Assembly (NCBI RefSeq): GCF_900187325.1
Contig: NZ_FZMZ01000004.1
Span: 744,001 to 808,000 of the forward strand
Origin: Virgibacillus ndiopensis
GTDB lineage: Bacteria; Bacillota; Bacilli; Bacillales; Amphibacillaceae
Reading direction: 5' to 3'
Length of the DNA: 64,000 nucleotides
The translations under genes were made by a program, and so were the position numbers. Below the pieces are notes generated by a model. That model was not told the DNA's origin, ran no database searches, and worked only from the letters and a program-made list of their open reading frames with translations. Below are positions 1 through 8,637 of the stretch, in pieces (position 1 is the first letter of the stretch; each line of letters begins with the position of its first letter).

Positions 1-1073
1 TCTATCGTAATACCCGAAAGTTTTGGGGATAAAAGACTCAATGAATCATGTGGTTTCAAATCTTTTGTTGTTTTTACTGCTTGGTTTTGTTCATTTAGAG
101 CTGTTTTTTGAAACCGAACAAATTCGCCCTTTTTCATTGTTATGATTTTAAATACTTCTTCTTCATTATCAGGACTTTCAACATGTTCTTTTGCCACACC
201 TTTAATAAGGTTTTGCTCGAATGCCTTATGAATATTTAAGTCGTATATTAAGTTTTGGTAATCCTTTACTTCAACTCTATTTCTACCCCTTCCAATGAAT
301 TTGCTTGGAAAAGTGGCACCGAAGCGTATAATCATTTGAGGCTTTACTTGTTCTTCAATAAATTTGAACGTAGCATTTTCACGGTCGAAGCGGTGTGGTT
401 CATCTATTAATAGAATGGGTCTAGTGGCAGAAATCGCATCAATTGGCCTATAATAGCCTTCTATATGGGAATCATAGTCATCACGTACCAAAACTCCATT
501 TTTACTTTCCTTCAAATGCTGCATATTAACTAATAGCACTTCTATCGTATTCCTTTGAAGATTTGACGATGTTACGAAATCACGAATGCTATTGGGTACA
601 TATTTCTTTGAACCTTTTTTTCTTTTAATGCTCTCAACAGTTCTTAGCTTTATTTCAGTATTGTAACCACACACGTTTTTGAAGTGATTGATATTGCTTT
701 GTATTTTCATAAAGTTTGTAGTTCCAGCCTTGATAGCCAATGAAGGGACCGCCACAATGAACTTTTTAAAGCCATACAACTTATTTAATTCATAAATAGC
801 CTTTGTATAGACATAAGTTTTACCTGTACCTGTTTCCATTTTTATATCAACATTCAAATAATCTTCTTCAAATTGATTGACTCCCTGAATATTAGATGAT
901 ATTTCTTCTTGCAGTCTCTTTATATTTTGATATAAATAAGGACTTTTTATATCTATAATAGGATTTTCAATATTTTTCATTGGTTTTTGTATACCGACGT
1001 TTGAGAAAATTGAACAAAGCCTCTCAATCGGAATAGTTTGATGTGCTAAATTTCTTTTTAGGATCAAATCCAA
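1..1073 (-). CDS. res: type III restriction enzyme, Res subunit (3' end cut by window edge)
   Basis: Restriction subunit of a type III restriction-modification system: an SF2 helicase-nuclease that acts in complex with the Mod subunit encoded just upstream and cleaves DNA lacking Mod methylation. Only the first 357 residues are in the window, against about 900-1000 usual for the family, so the C-terminal nuclease is not visible. Walker A METGTGKT is at residues 79-86 and the DEPH form of the DExH box at about 224-227. The start is a TTG at 1073, preceded by GAGGTG seven bases away; the overlapping GTG frame stops within 20 codons. The gene begins 11 bases after the mod stop codon, so the two are surely co-transcribed. 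No frame break is seen in the visible part. Confidence 0.88.
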   Translation of the reverse strand, partial: MDLILKRNLAHQTIPIERLCSIFSNVGIQKPMKNIENPIIDIKSPYLYQNIKRLQEEISSNIQGVNQFEEDYLNVDIKMETGTGKTYVYTKAIYELNKLYGFKKFIVAVPSLAIKAGTTNFMKIQSNINHFKNVCGYNTEIKLRTVESIKRKKGSKKYVPNSIRDFVTSSNLQRNTIEVLLVNMQHLKESKNGVLVRDDYDSHIEGYYRPIDAISATRPILLIDEPHRFDRENATFKFIEEQVKPQMIIRFGATFPSKFIGRGRNRVEVKDYQNLIYDLNIHKAFEQNLIKGVAKEHVESPDNEEEVFKIITMKKGEFVRFQKTALNEQNQAVKTTKDLKPHDSLSLLSPKLSGITI

Positions 1074-1084
1074 TTTTATTCACC

Positions 1085-2956
1085 TCAATATCGCTTAATT
1101 AAAGATACTTCGATATTCTTCTCTTCATTTTTCAACTGTTTTAAATTGGTTTCTAGTTGTGTCAATATGTTGAAATCTGTAAAGTTATAACCATAAATGA
1201 CGATACTGGTTGGATTGAAGTTTTTATCTTCGACTATTTTGGATAAAAGGGAATCAATATGCAGTTGTGTTAATCCTTTGTCTAACAAATAGAGATTATC
1301 GTCCACAAAGTAACCAATATACCCACCTAGATTGATTTCCTCGACTGAGGCGGTTAGACCATGGCCGTCTTGATTTATCCAAGTCGTCAGGATAGTTTCT
1401 TTATCGAATTCGACCTCTAATTCGGATGCTAATAGGTTGGGATCAAATTCTTTAATTTGCTCAATAATATTTTCATTGAGTTCTTTAGCAAAGAAGTGCC
1501 TAAATCCATAATCAATATCTGCTTTTGTATTTCCTTTTATCTTTTCTGCTGCACTAATTATTCGTTGTCTTCCTATTTCATCTATCGTTTTAAAACCAGC
1601 CTTTTCAGCATTTGAATTTTTTTTCACTTTTTCATCTAACTGAACTAAGATATACTTACAATTATAATTTTCTTCACCGTTTGCATTCAATTGCATAACT
1701 GCGTCGGCTGTGGTTGCTGATCCTGAAAAAAAATCTAAAATAATATCATCTTTTTTAGTTACAATGCTACACAAGTTTTTTATCAACTTAGTAGGCTTAG
1801 GATGGTCAAAAATCTTGGTGCCAATAAGTTCTTCCAACTCTTCAGTGCCCTCTTCATTCATTCCATGTTTATCCCACCAAGATTCAGCCCTTTTACGCTG
1901 GTTGGGTCTATTCTTTAGAAACACCTTTTGTACTGGGCTAGCGTTCCCACTCTTTCCAAATATAATTCTTCCATCATCAATTCTCTTTTTAACTTCACTT
2001 TCATTAAAAACCCAGTATCTTCCTTCAGGCGGATAATAAATTTTTGATGTATTGGGATTTTTAATAGGAAAATAAGGGCCTACATGGTTTGCTGAGAGAT
2101 CCATAGTATCCCAAGGGCCACGTGGATCTTGATCAGGGTTTTTATATTTAGCCTCAATTTCATCCTTCGACAAAGGAAATCCTAAAATTGATTCTTCTGA
2201 TACACTTTTTCCATAAGCCAATATGTAGTCATGTACTGGTGGAATATACCCCATATTATTACCATTTGTCTTCTTCTTCCAAATAATAGTTCCCAATCTA
2301 TTAACTTCCCCAAAAATGTCATCACACAGAAGTTGAAGCTGAGACTTTTCATTATCATCAACAGAAATAAAAATAACACCTTCATCTTTTAATAGCTCTC
2401 TGCTTAAATACAATCGTGGATACATAAAGGTAAGCCACGCACTATGCGAGGATGAGTTTGAAGACGTCATGTTTAAAATTCGTTCAGCCTCTTGTTCTTC
2501 AATGTCTAATACACTTTGAAGGTCCTCTTTCGTAAATTTAAAATTATCATTATATGCAAAATCACCACCACCAGTGTTATAGGGGGGATCAATGTAGATC
2601 ATTTTAACTTTATCGGAATACGAATTTCTTAAATGTTTTAGAACATCCAAGTTATCGCCGGTAAGATATATATTTTCTGACTTGTTATTTTCAGTCTTAG
2701 AATTATGTTCTACATCGGGCACCAAAACAGTCTCTGTATCCACAGAATCAGCAATATATTTAGCATAATTTTTTCCAAGAAAGTTCATTTCATAACTTTC
2801 AGAAGAGAAATCTATATCTTGGTTAATCTCCTTCTTAAACTTCTCAATATCAAAAGTTCCCCCTAAGAAGCAATTAGGGAAGTTCTTCTTTAAAATTTCA
2901 ATTTTATTATTATTTAGCTTTTGCTTTCCATTACTATCAAGTGTTTCTTTAATCAT
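1085..2956 (-). CDS. mod: type III restriction-modification system methyltransferase, Mod subunit
   Basis: Adenine-specific DNA methyltransferase (beta class) that sets target specificity and protects host DNA, working alone or with Res. At 623 residues it is of normal length. The catalytic motif DPPYNTG is near residue 122 and the AdoMet-binding motif DFFSGSATTADAV is near residue 410; the order motif IV before motif I is the mark of the beta class. The variable centre between them is the expected target-recognition region. The ATG overlaps the stop of the upstream recombinase as ATGA, and its GGAGG ribosome-binding site lies inside the recombinase 3' end, so translation is probably coupled. 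The res gene follows after 11 bases. No simple-sequence tract suggesting phase variation was noticed. Confidence 0.93.
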   Translation of the reverse strand: MIKETLDSNGKQKLNNNKIEILKKNFPNCFLGGTFDIEKFKKEINQDIDFSSESYEMNFLGKNYAKYIADSVDTETVLVPDVEHNSKTENNKSENIYLTGDNLDVLKHLRNSYSDKVKMIYIDPPYNTGGGDFAYNDNFKFTKEDLQSVLDIEEQEAERILNMTSSNSSSHSAWLTFMYPRLYLSRELLKDEGVIFISVDDNEKSQLQLLCDDIFGEVNRLGTIIWKKKTNGNNMGYIPPVHDYILAYGKSVSEESILGFPLSKDEIEAKYKNPDQDPRGPWDTMDLSANHVGPYFPIKNPNTSKIYYPPEGRYWVFNESEVKKRIDDGRIIFGKSGNASPVQKVFLKNRPNQRKRAESWWDKHGMNEEGTEELEELIGTKIFDHPKPTKLIKNLCSIVTKKDDIILDFFSGSATTADAVMQLNANGEENYNCKYILVQLDEKVKKNSNAEKAGFKTIDEIGRQRIISAAEKIKGNTKADIDYGFRHFFAKELNENIIEQIKEFDPNLLASELEVEFDKETILTTWINQDGHGLTASVEEINLGGYIGYFVDDNLYLLDKGLTQLHIDSLLSKIVEDKNFNPTSIVIYGYNFTDFNILTQLETNLKQLKNEEKNIEVSLIKRY

Positions 2957-3600
2957 AATTGTACCTCCGCTTTGGTGGTTGATTTAGTTTGTATCTCTTT
3001 GTCAATTTCCTTTTTAATAGAATAGATTGTATTTCTTGATAAACCCGTTTTACGATGAATATCCATCACACTTACATTATCATCTAAGCATCTTACCACC
3101 TCATCATAAATAACTTTATCCTTACCAATTGCCCATTTGTGATACCTTTTTTGTCCTCCCCTAAACTTACCTTGTTTTTTTGCAATTTCGATTCCTTCTC
3201 TCTGAGCAGTCCTGATACGAGATCTTTCCTCTTCTACCATCCATGATAGCAGAGTAAGGACAAGGTCAGAAACTAACTGTCCGACGCCTTCTAGTTCTTT
3301 ATATTTTCGTGTATCCAAAATTGGCATATTTAATACAACTATATCAATTTCCTCTTCAACAAGTACTTTCCATTCATCCTTTATTTCCTGTTTATTTCTA
3401 CCGAACCTACTTAAATCGTGTACAACTAACACATCTCCAAACCGCATTTTTGAACGCATCTCTCTATATACTGGTCGTTCAAAATTCTTACCAGATTGCA
3501 TCTCTTTGTAAATTCGATCACAACCATATTCTTTTAACTCTTGTAACTGCCTTGACAAATTTTGGCTTTTTGAGCTGATTCTTGCGTACCCAAAAATCAA
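2953..3600 (-). CDS. serine recombinase (resolvase/invertase family)
   Basis: Small serine recombinase of the Tn3 resolvase/Tn552 Bin type, about 215 residues. The nucleophile serine lies in the N-terminal GYARISS motif, followed by the catalytic stretch VVHDLSRFGRN, the long E helix ending near residue 140, and a C-terminal helix-turn-helix (VMDIHRKTGLSRNTIYSIKKE). I chose TTG at 3600: AGAGGTG is eight bases upstream, whereas a longer reading would begin at the GTG inside that ribosome-binding site. It is the first gene of an operon with mod and res and overlaps mod by four bases. Resolvases usually serve transposons or plasmids; its place at the head of a restriction-modification operon is unusual. 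Whether it acts on a local site or is a captured fragment of a mobile element cannot be told from the sequence. Confidence 0.88.
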   Translation of the reverse strand: MIFGYARISSKSQNLSRQLQELKEYGCDRIYKEMQSGKNFERPVYREMRSKMRFGDVLVVHDLSRFGRNKQEIKDEWKVLVEEEIDIVVLNMPILDTRKYKELEGVGQLVSDLVLTLLSWMVEEERSRIRTAQREGIEIAKKQGKFRGGQKRYHKWAIGKDKVIYDEVVRCLDDNVSVMDIHRKTGLSRNTIYSIKKEIDKEIQTKSTTKAEVQL

Positions 3601-3629
3601 ATTTCTCACCTCTATGTAATGAACAAGTC

Positions 3630-3681
3630 TGTTTGAACACTTTTACTTTCCTATTCTACTACACTTCTACTTGTTTGGACA
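3630..3681. repeat. paired 10-bp repeats upstream of the recombinase, possible recombinase sites
   Basis: TGTTTGAACA (3630-3639) and TGTTTGGACA (3672-3681) lie 42 bp apart in the leader of the serine recombinase gene. Resolvases normally bind repeated half-sites just upstream of their own gene, so these are candidate subsites. The match is by position and repetition only. Confidence 0.3.
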
Positions 3682-3729
3682 GAGTGTACTCTAATTGAAC
3701 AAAATATAATATAATAAAAAAGAAAAAAA

Positions 3730-3759
3730 GGCTATCGCAGATTAAATTCTGCAATAGCC
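3730..3759 (-). terminator. terminator of the XRE gene
   Basis: GGCTAT-c-GCAGA pairs with TCTGC-a-ATAGCC across a six-base loop. Read on the minus strand the stem is followed by a run of seven T, ending the XRE transcript before the recombinase operon begins. Confidence 0.8.
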
Positions 3760-3767
3760 CGTTCCAT

Positions 3768-4049
3768 TTATCCATTATTTTGTTCATACTTCTTAATTTT
3801 TTCAGTCAAATATAGTTCAATCTGACTTTGCTTCCATCCTAGCCCCTTTTTTAATACCATAATTCGTCTATTTACCGGTACAACTCTTTTTCCTTTTTCA
3901 ACTCTAAAAATAAAGGAAGCACTACACCCAATCTGTATAGCAAGATCATCAAGGGTCATCCCCTTTGCCTCTCGATAGGCTTTAATTCCTCTACCAAAAT
4001 CATCAACAATTATTTCTATTCTTCCAATTAGTTGTTGCTCCATTTTCAT
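3768..4049 (-). CDS. XRE-family helix-turn-helix regulator beside the IS21 element
   Basis: Small DNA-binding protein of about 93 residues. The helix-turn-helix spans AYREAKGMTLDDLAIQIG and the recognition segment CSASFIFRVEKGKR. The open frame extends upstream to 4103, but that start codon lies in the terminal inverted repeat of the neighbouring IS. I prefer ATG 4049, which has AGGGATG upstream; ATG 4067 is an alternative. Sequence on the far side of the IS carries AGGAGG and an ATG, but joining across the insertion gives only a 13-codon frame ending close to 4067, so the IS has probably separated the gene from its leader or promoter rather than cut the protein. Its target is unknown; the restriction operon next door is one candidate. 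Confidence 0.7.
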   Translation of the reverse strand: MKMEQQLIGRIEIIVDDFGRGIKAYREAKGMTLDDLAIQIGCSASFIFRVEKGKRVVPVNRRIMVLKKGLGWKQSQIELYLTEKIKKYEQNNG

Positions 4050-4111
4050 GCCTACATCCCTATTCATTCTGCTTCTGTATTTCGCAAGTGAAAAGTGAAC
4101 CATATCGCAAT

Positions 4112-4879
4112 TTAATTTAGAGCCACTTGATCATTATTATTTCTTATCCATTCTTCTGTTTCTTTCATTCGATAAGATGTACCACTCATGTTTAAAACAT
4201 GGGATTTATGTGTTAACCGATCCGTTAAGGCTGCGGTTAGTACGGGATCATGAAAAATCTCTTGCCACTTTAAAAAGGATAAATTACTAGTAATAATCGT
4301 GGATTTTCTGTCAGCACGTAGCGATAAATGTGAAAATAATAATTCAGCTCCTTCTTTATCAAAAGAAATGTAGCCAAGTTCATCTAAAATGACAAGATCA
4401 TACTTTTCAAACTTTAACTCGAATGACCGTAACGTGCGTTCTGAGCGATGCTCCTTTAATTGATTAATAAAAGAGGGAACTGTTGCGAAAAACACACGAT
4501 ATCCGGCTAAACATGCTTCCATCCCTAATCCAATAGCTAGATGGGATTTTCCCGTTCCGGGAGGGCCTGTTAAAATCACATTTTGACCCTCCTGAATAAA
4601 GGATAATGTCTTTAATTGTGGTAACTTCTGTCTTGCCTGTTCTGGTAATGCTTCTTCTATTAATTCTTCTAATAACTTCTTCTGTGGAAAATTCGCAGCT
4701 CGAATTCGGTTTTGTTTTGCACGAACCATGCGATCTTCTTTTTCCTGTGTTAAGACTTGTAGTAATACATCATAAGCTTGTTTCGGTTGCTTGAATGCAC
4801 TTTGGTCCTGAACCATTTTGCGAATCGTTGGTAATCTTAATTCTTTACATAGTTGAATAAGTTGCGTTTGTGGATCCAT
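4112..4879 (-). CDS. istB: IS21-family transposition helper ATPase IstB
   Basis: DnaC-like AAA+ ATPase of 255 residues, normal length for IstB, which loads the IstA transposase on target DNA. Walker A GPPGTGKSHLA is near residue 105 and Walker B LVILDELGY near 168, followed by the sensor region SNLSFLKW. It starts one base after the istA stop, the usual tight istA-istB arrangement, and its 3' end runs to within 22 bases of the IS terminus, overlapping the inner GAGCCAC repeat. No frame damage is seen. Confidence 0.95.
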   Translation of the reverse strand: MDPQTQLIQLCKELRLPTIRKMVQDQSAFKQPKQAYDVLLQVLTQEKEDRMVRAKQNRIRAANFPQKKLLEELIEEALPEQARQKLPQLKTLSFIQEGQNVILTGPPGTGKSHLAIGLGMEACLAGYRVFFATVPSFINQLKEHRSERTLRSFELKFEKYDLVILDELGYISFDKEGAELLFSHLSLRADRKSTIITSNLSFLKWQEIFHDPVLTAALTDRLTHKSHVLNMSGTSYRMKETEEWIRNNNDQVALN

Positions 4880-4880
4880 A

Positions 4881-6413
4881 TTACATTACTCCTTTTTCTG
4901 TCATATAAAATAGTTTTTGATAGGCATGTAAATTAGATTCAGCTTGCTTCGTTATATCATCTTGCGCATCCACCATAGGTTCCTCCTCCGTAAGTTCACA
5001 GATGAATTGGATTCGATCTAGTGAAACATAATCGGATCGCACTTTTTTCAATTGATGGATAGCCTTTAATACGTCCTGAAGGTTATTATTTTCCTTTATA
5101 TAATGGAGTAATGCTATGAATTCTTTCTCTTTTCCGATATAATATAGGTGATAGATATTTTTTATATGAGTTGGTGCCTGTTTCAAACATTGACTTTGGA
5201 TCATGGCACCTTTTTTCTTTTCAAATGTTCGTAAATAGTGATAGATATCCATTTCCCATTGGTGAAGACCCCAATTCCGGGAATGTGTTGCTACGTATTC
5301 TCCATCAATAAATAACCGAATATGCTCTGCTCCTACTTTAGCTCGTATATATTTTCCTACATGTCCCTCTGGGACAGAATAATGATTCTGTTTGAGGACC
5401 ACGGTACTATATTTATCTACGCGGCATTCTATTAGTTCTGCCATATCAAATGGTTGAATGGGTGTTGCTCCGATTACTTCTTTTTCCTTCTTCATTAAGT
5501 CCACATGTTTTAACTTATGTTCATGATGCAATCGTTGATTAAGGCTTTCTAAAACGGTTATTAAGTACTGATTGGCTTCTTTGATATGTTGAAACTTATA
5601 TACGGAGGAAAAAGCTTTTCGTCGAACGAACTCTACACTCCTTTCTACATGTCCTTTTTCATTTCCTTTTCTTATTTCACATAGCCGGATACGAAATTGA
5701 TAATAGTCCGCTAGTTGTTTTATTGGTTCGGTGATGGTCTTTTCATTACCTACAAATGATTTGACGACTGTTCGCATATTATCATATGTAAAAACCTCTG
5801 GAATAAAGCCCAAGTGGTCTACTAATTTGGTATGAACATCCAAAACACATATTTGTGTTTCTGACTCATATAACCTGGCGAACCGATAATTACTATAAGG
5901 CAAGGTGAAAACAGCTAAGGAAAAACTTTTTATTCTCCCTTGTATTTCTAATTTCACTTCCCCCCAATCAAATTCAATCTCTGCACCTGGTTCACAATAC
6001 TTACGAATAAACACTTCCTTCTTCTTCATTATTTCTTTATTCACATAGTTCCTTACTGTGGTATAGCTAATGTTGTACCCTTTATCTAATAAAGCATCAT
6101 GCATATCAATGATTTTCATTTGTTGCTTTGCCATGTAATGTTGTTGTTTCCATTGATTCTCCGCAATATATTGTTGTAATAATTTCTGGATTTCTTTAGT
6201 TAATACTCTCTTTGGGCTAATCCTTGGTTTATAGCTAGGTGCACTTATAATATTTTCAGGTATGGGCAATTTCCGTAGGTCTTGTTGCTTACTCTCCTCA
6301 AATGCTTTGATATATTTTCTCACCGTATTTCTAGAAGCCTTTAATTCTTTCGCAATACTTCGTTGGCTCTCGCCACCTAAATATCTTTTTAATATTTCCT
6401 GTTTCTTGTTCAA
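4881..6413 (-). CDS. istA: IS21-family transposase IstA
   Basis: DDE-type transposase of about 510 residues. The N-terminal helix-turn-helix (ILKRYLGGESQRSIAKELKASRNTVRKYI) binds the IS ends; the integrase core begins near EIEFDWGEVKLEI (first catalytic D), with the second D in VFTYDNM and the catalytic E in the RKGNEKGHVERSV stretch. The C-terminal region QNHYSVPEGHVGK is the beta-barrel seen in IstA proteins. The frame is open up to an ATG at 6449 that lacks a ribosome-binding site; TTG 6413 follows TAGGAG at a good distance and is preferred. All three catalytic residues are present and no stop interrupts the frame, so the gene looks functional. Confidence 0.94.
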   Translation of the reverse strand: MNKKQEILKRYLGGESQRSIAKELKASRNTVRKYIKAFEESKQQDLRKLPIPENIISAPSYKPRISPKRVLTKEIQKLLQQYIAENQWKQQHYMAKQQMKIIDMHDALLDKGYNISYTTVRNYVNKEIMKKKEVFIRKYCEPGAEIEFDWGEVKLEIQGRIKSFSLAVFTLPYSNYRFARLYESETQICVLDVHTKLVDHLGFIPEVFTYDNMRTVVKSFVGNEKTITEPIKQLADYYQFRIRLCEIRKGNEKGHVERSVEFVRRKAFSSVYKFQHIKEANQYLITVLESLNQRLHHEHKLKHVDLMKKEKEVIGATPIQPFDMAELIECRVDKYSTVVLKQNHYSVPEGHVGKYIRAKVGAEHIRLFIDGEYVATHSRNWGLHQWEMDIYHYLRTFEKKKGAMIQSQCLKQAPTHIKNIYHLYYIGKEKEFIALLHYIKENNNLQDVLKAIHQLKKVRSDYVSLDRIQFICELTEEEPMVDAQDDITKQAESNLHAYQKLFYMTEKGVM

Positions 6414-6694
6414 GGTGATCACTCCTAAAATTCCCCCTAATATTTTCATAGAATATTAGGATTATTTTCTATTAGAGTGGCTCTATTTTCAATTAATAAT
6501 GTGGCTCACTTTTAAGTTACCATATACATGCTTCCTCCTAAATATCGATATTCCCGATCCCTATTTTATCAAGTCTCTATTTATAATAGACGAAAGTCTG
6601 AAAGGTATAATTAGTAACTACGTAATAGTATTGAATATTTATCTTTCTATTGTCTATCATATATTAACTTTACATTTAGAAAGGGGTTGTGTTT

Positions 6695-7198
6695 ATGGAT
6701 AAAGATACAATCTTTACATTGGCACCAGAAAAGAGAGTGCAAGAAGTCAACAAACTATTACGAAAGTATGATTTAAAGGAAATAAGTAGATTAATTGGGA
6801 TACCTTCAAGTACCTTGAGCAAACTCATGCGAGAAGGGGACTACCTGTATCATCAAGCAGACAAGCAATACTATCCATTTGTTCGTTCCGAGGAAGAAAG
6901 AGTAGTAACATCAAATAGAAAAGTTGATGATGAAACAACCTTCATTAGAGAAAATATGATTACTTTAAGAAAGGTTGTGCAATATTTTAAGGAATCAGGA
7001 AATTTGCTACTTGATAAACGCATCTACAGTAAGAACACTAAGTTTGTCAATAAAAGCATCAGGATGAACAATGACATTTACGAGGAATTTAGCTCATTTT
7101 GTGAAGATCATTTCCCTCACCTAAACACACAGGATGTTATTGCTCAAGCATTAATTGATGCAATGAACAGATATAAGCCAGAAAGTGGACAGGAGTAG
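6695..7198 (+). CDS. hypothetical DNA-binding protein
   Basis: A 167-residue protein I do not recognise. ATG 6695 follows AAAGGGG eight bases upstream; the GTG two codons earlier is too close to it. Residues about 15-45 (LLRKYDLKEISRLIGIPSSTLSKLMREG) look like a helix-turn-helix. The C-terminal part, KSIRMNNDIYEEFSSFCEDHFPHLNTQDVIAQALIDAMNRYK, has the short strand plus two helices of a ribbon-helix-helix or ParB-accessory fold. It stands alone, ends in a terminator that overlaps its stop codon, and is convergent with the Rep-like gene. A role in control of replication, partition or copy number of the island would fit but is not shown. Confidence 0.6.
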   Translation: MDKDTIFTLAPEKRVQEVNKLLRKYDLKEISRLIGIPSSTLSKLMREGDYLYHQADKQYYPFVRSEEERVVTSNRKVDDETTFIRENMITLRKVVQYFKESGNLLLDKRIYSKNTKFVNKSIRMNNDIYEEFSSFCEDHFPHLNTQDVIAQALIDAMNRYKPESGQE

Positions 7199-7217
7199 TA
7201 TAAAGCTCCTGTTTTTT
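7189..7217 (+). terminator. terminator of the hypothetical DNA-binding gene
   Basis: ACAGGAG (7189-7195) pairs with CTCCTGT (7206-7212), followed by six T. The stem begins inside the last codons of the gene. Confidence 0.85.
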
Positions 7218-7233
7218 ATTGGAATAACAACCA

Positions 7234-7277
7234 ATAGGTGTCTATAGTGTTAGGAACAACACTTTTTAGACACCTAT
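7234..7277. repeat. long inverted repeat between convergent genes
   Basis: ATAGGTGTCT (7234-7243) and AGACACCTAT (7268-7277) are perfect 10-bp arms. A second stem, AGTGTT with AACACT, lies inside, giving a two-part hairpin with a six-base apical loop. There is no clear T-run, so it is less a terminator than a possible nick site, operator or single-strand origin next to the Rep-like gene. Confidence 0.55.
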
Positions 7278-7300
7278 AAATGCTATTCATCATATAAATC

Positions 7301-8320
7301 TTAGATTTTAAACGGATTTTTCAAAATACTTGGAAATGCGATGTGATTTTTGGTAGAGAGATTCTTGGGTATGAGGATTGGATTTATCCCTAAAATAGCA
7401 AGGTCATGAAGATATTTTCGATAAGTGGGGAGAGACATGTGTTTTTTTGGGGTATCTATACTTCCCTTCGAGATCATAACAAGGAATTCTCGAAGGCTTT
7501 CCTTTTTTCTTTTTGAGAATGAACTATTTTTAATTATTTTTTCTGCTTCGGTAATCTTGTAATAGTCTCCGGTATGGACAATGGGAATTACGTGTTTTTG
7601 CATATATTCTTTCCAAAGCAGGTATGAAAAGTAGGTTTTCAACTTCTTGGGCATCCCTTTTCCTCCTTTATCTTGCCTTTTCATACTGTTTAAATGGCTG
7701 TTTTTTAATCTCAACTCATATCTAATTATACTATCATCGTACAGTTGAATTTGTTCCCCTTTTGCTGTTCGTTCGTCCTCTTTACTATAGACTATCAATT
7801 CTGTACTCTTACATTTGTGATATTGGGATGTTTCATACTTTAGGGGATTTCCATTTTCACCCTTACCCCATTTAATTTTCTCTTTGTATGCAAACCTCAT
7901 TGTGTATTTATTCAGTAAGTGGAATAACAGTTCCTGATCTCTTTTATCCGGTACATATACGTCCAGTCTATAATCAATTCTTGTGAGGGTATGAAAATCA
8001 AAGTAATCAGAATGTCCAAAATGTCGGGTTAGAAATTTACGAATATCTAACTCTACCAAATCATAGTCCTCCTCTGTTATTGTTCCTCTATTTAACAACT
8101 TTACAACATCAACTTTAAATTGTAAGTTCCAATCACCATCAACTCGCTCCCAAGTTCGTACTATAGCATAATGGGGGAAAATCTCCTTTATTTTTCTATT
8201 AAGCTCTTTAACAGCTGCACGGATGTGACGGTATTTGTTTATTTTTACACCGTACTTTGAAAATGTATGTTGACAATCTTCATCGCTTATAATTAGCAAC
8301 AATTCGAATGTGTGAATCAT
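7301..8320 (-). CDS. putative replication-initiation protein (phage/plasmid gene II/X-like)
   Basis: A 339-residue, basic protein. The segments TRIDYRLDVYV (about residue 128) and SIIRYELRLKNSH (about 198), with HKCKSTELIVYSKEDE between them, resemble the beta-strand pattern of the phage and plasmid gene II/X replication proteins, which nick DNA for rolling-circle replication. I cannot point to an unambiguous HUH motif, so the family call is tentative. The gene stands alone and is convergent with the small DNA-binding gene; the inverted repeat at 7234-7277 lies 23 bases past its stop. If the call is right, the island may replicate as a circle after excision. Otherwise it is a hypothetical mobile-element protein. 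Confidence 0.45.
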   Translation of the reverse strand: MIHTFELLLIISDEDCQHTFSKYGVKINKYRHIRAAVKELNRKIKEIFPHYAIVRTWERVDGDWNLQFKVDVVKLLNRGTITEEDYDLVELDIRKFLTRHFGHSDYFDFHTLTRIDYRLDVYVPDKRDQELLFHLLNKYTMRFAYKEKIKWGKGENGNPLKYETSQYHKCKSTELIVYSKEDERTAKGEQIQLYDDSIIRYELRLKNSHLNSMKRQDKGGKGMPKKLKTYFSYLLWKEYMQKHVIPIVHTGDYYKITEAEKIIKNSSFSKRKKESLREFLVMISKGSIDTPKKHMSLPTYRKYLHDLAILGINPILIPKNLSTKNHIAFPSILKNPFKI

Positions 8321-8589
8321 GAAACCATCTCCTTTTTGTTAATAGGAATAAGTAATCCCTTTAGTATCAAGCGTTTAAAGGGGTTAACTTTTCCCATCCC
8401 AAACTAATTTATATGACTTACCAACACATTGAACCTTGTCAATGTGGAAGAAGTATTGCATGCTACTATAGTTGTAATGAAAATATTCATCACAGCATGA
8501 AAAAAGTGGGTCAATATCTTTACAATGTGTTCATAATTATAATGTTCCTGCACTCTGTTATATCCTACCAATATACAAATTTGAAATTA
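8321..8589. other. AT-rich intergenic region upstream of the Rep-like gene
   Basis: Carries the promoter side of the Rep-like gene (GGAG-type site just before 8320). A 59-codon plus-strand open frame is present but has no ribosome-binding site. No repeat or strong palindrome was seen. Confidence 0.4.
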
Positions 8590-8627
8590 TAGAAAAAAAC
8601 CGTAAAAGCTCTTTTGCTCTACGGTTT
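8590..8627 (-). terminator. minus-strand terminator downstream of a decayed gene
   Basis: AAACCGTA (8597-8604) and TACGGTTT (8620-8627) form an 8-bp stem. On the minus strand it is followed by a run of T, so it would end transcripts coming from the 8638-8873 region, where only a broken reading frame remains. Confidence 0.65.
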
Positions 8628-8637
8628 GGTTCATTAG

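Larger units (their letters stand above)
4090..6513 (-). mobile_element. IS21-family insertion sequence, complete
   Basis: About 2.42 kb bounded by imperfect inverted repeats. Both ends read inward as AAAAGTGARCCA, and a second GAGCCAC repeat follows about 30 bases inside, the multiple-repeat end structure usual for IS21 elements. AAGT occurs just outside both ends (4086-4089 and 6514-6517) and may be the target duplication; the exact boundary is uncertain by one or two bases. It carries intact istA and istB, so it may still be active. Confidence 0.85.

Noticed and set aside
8412-8591. 59-codon plus-strand frame with several Cys residues
   Set aside because: No ribosome-binding site, no family match, and it runs into the stem of the minus-strand terminator.
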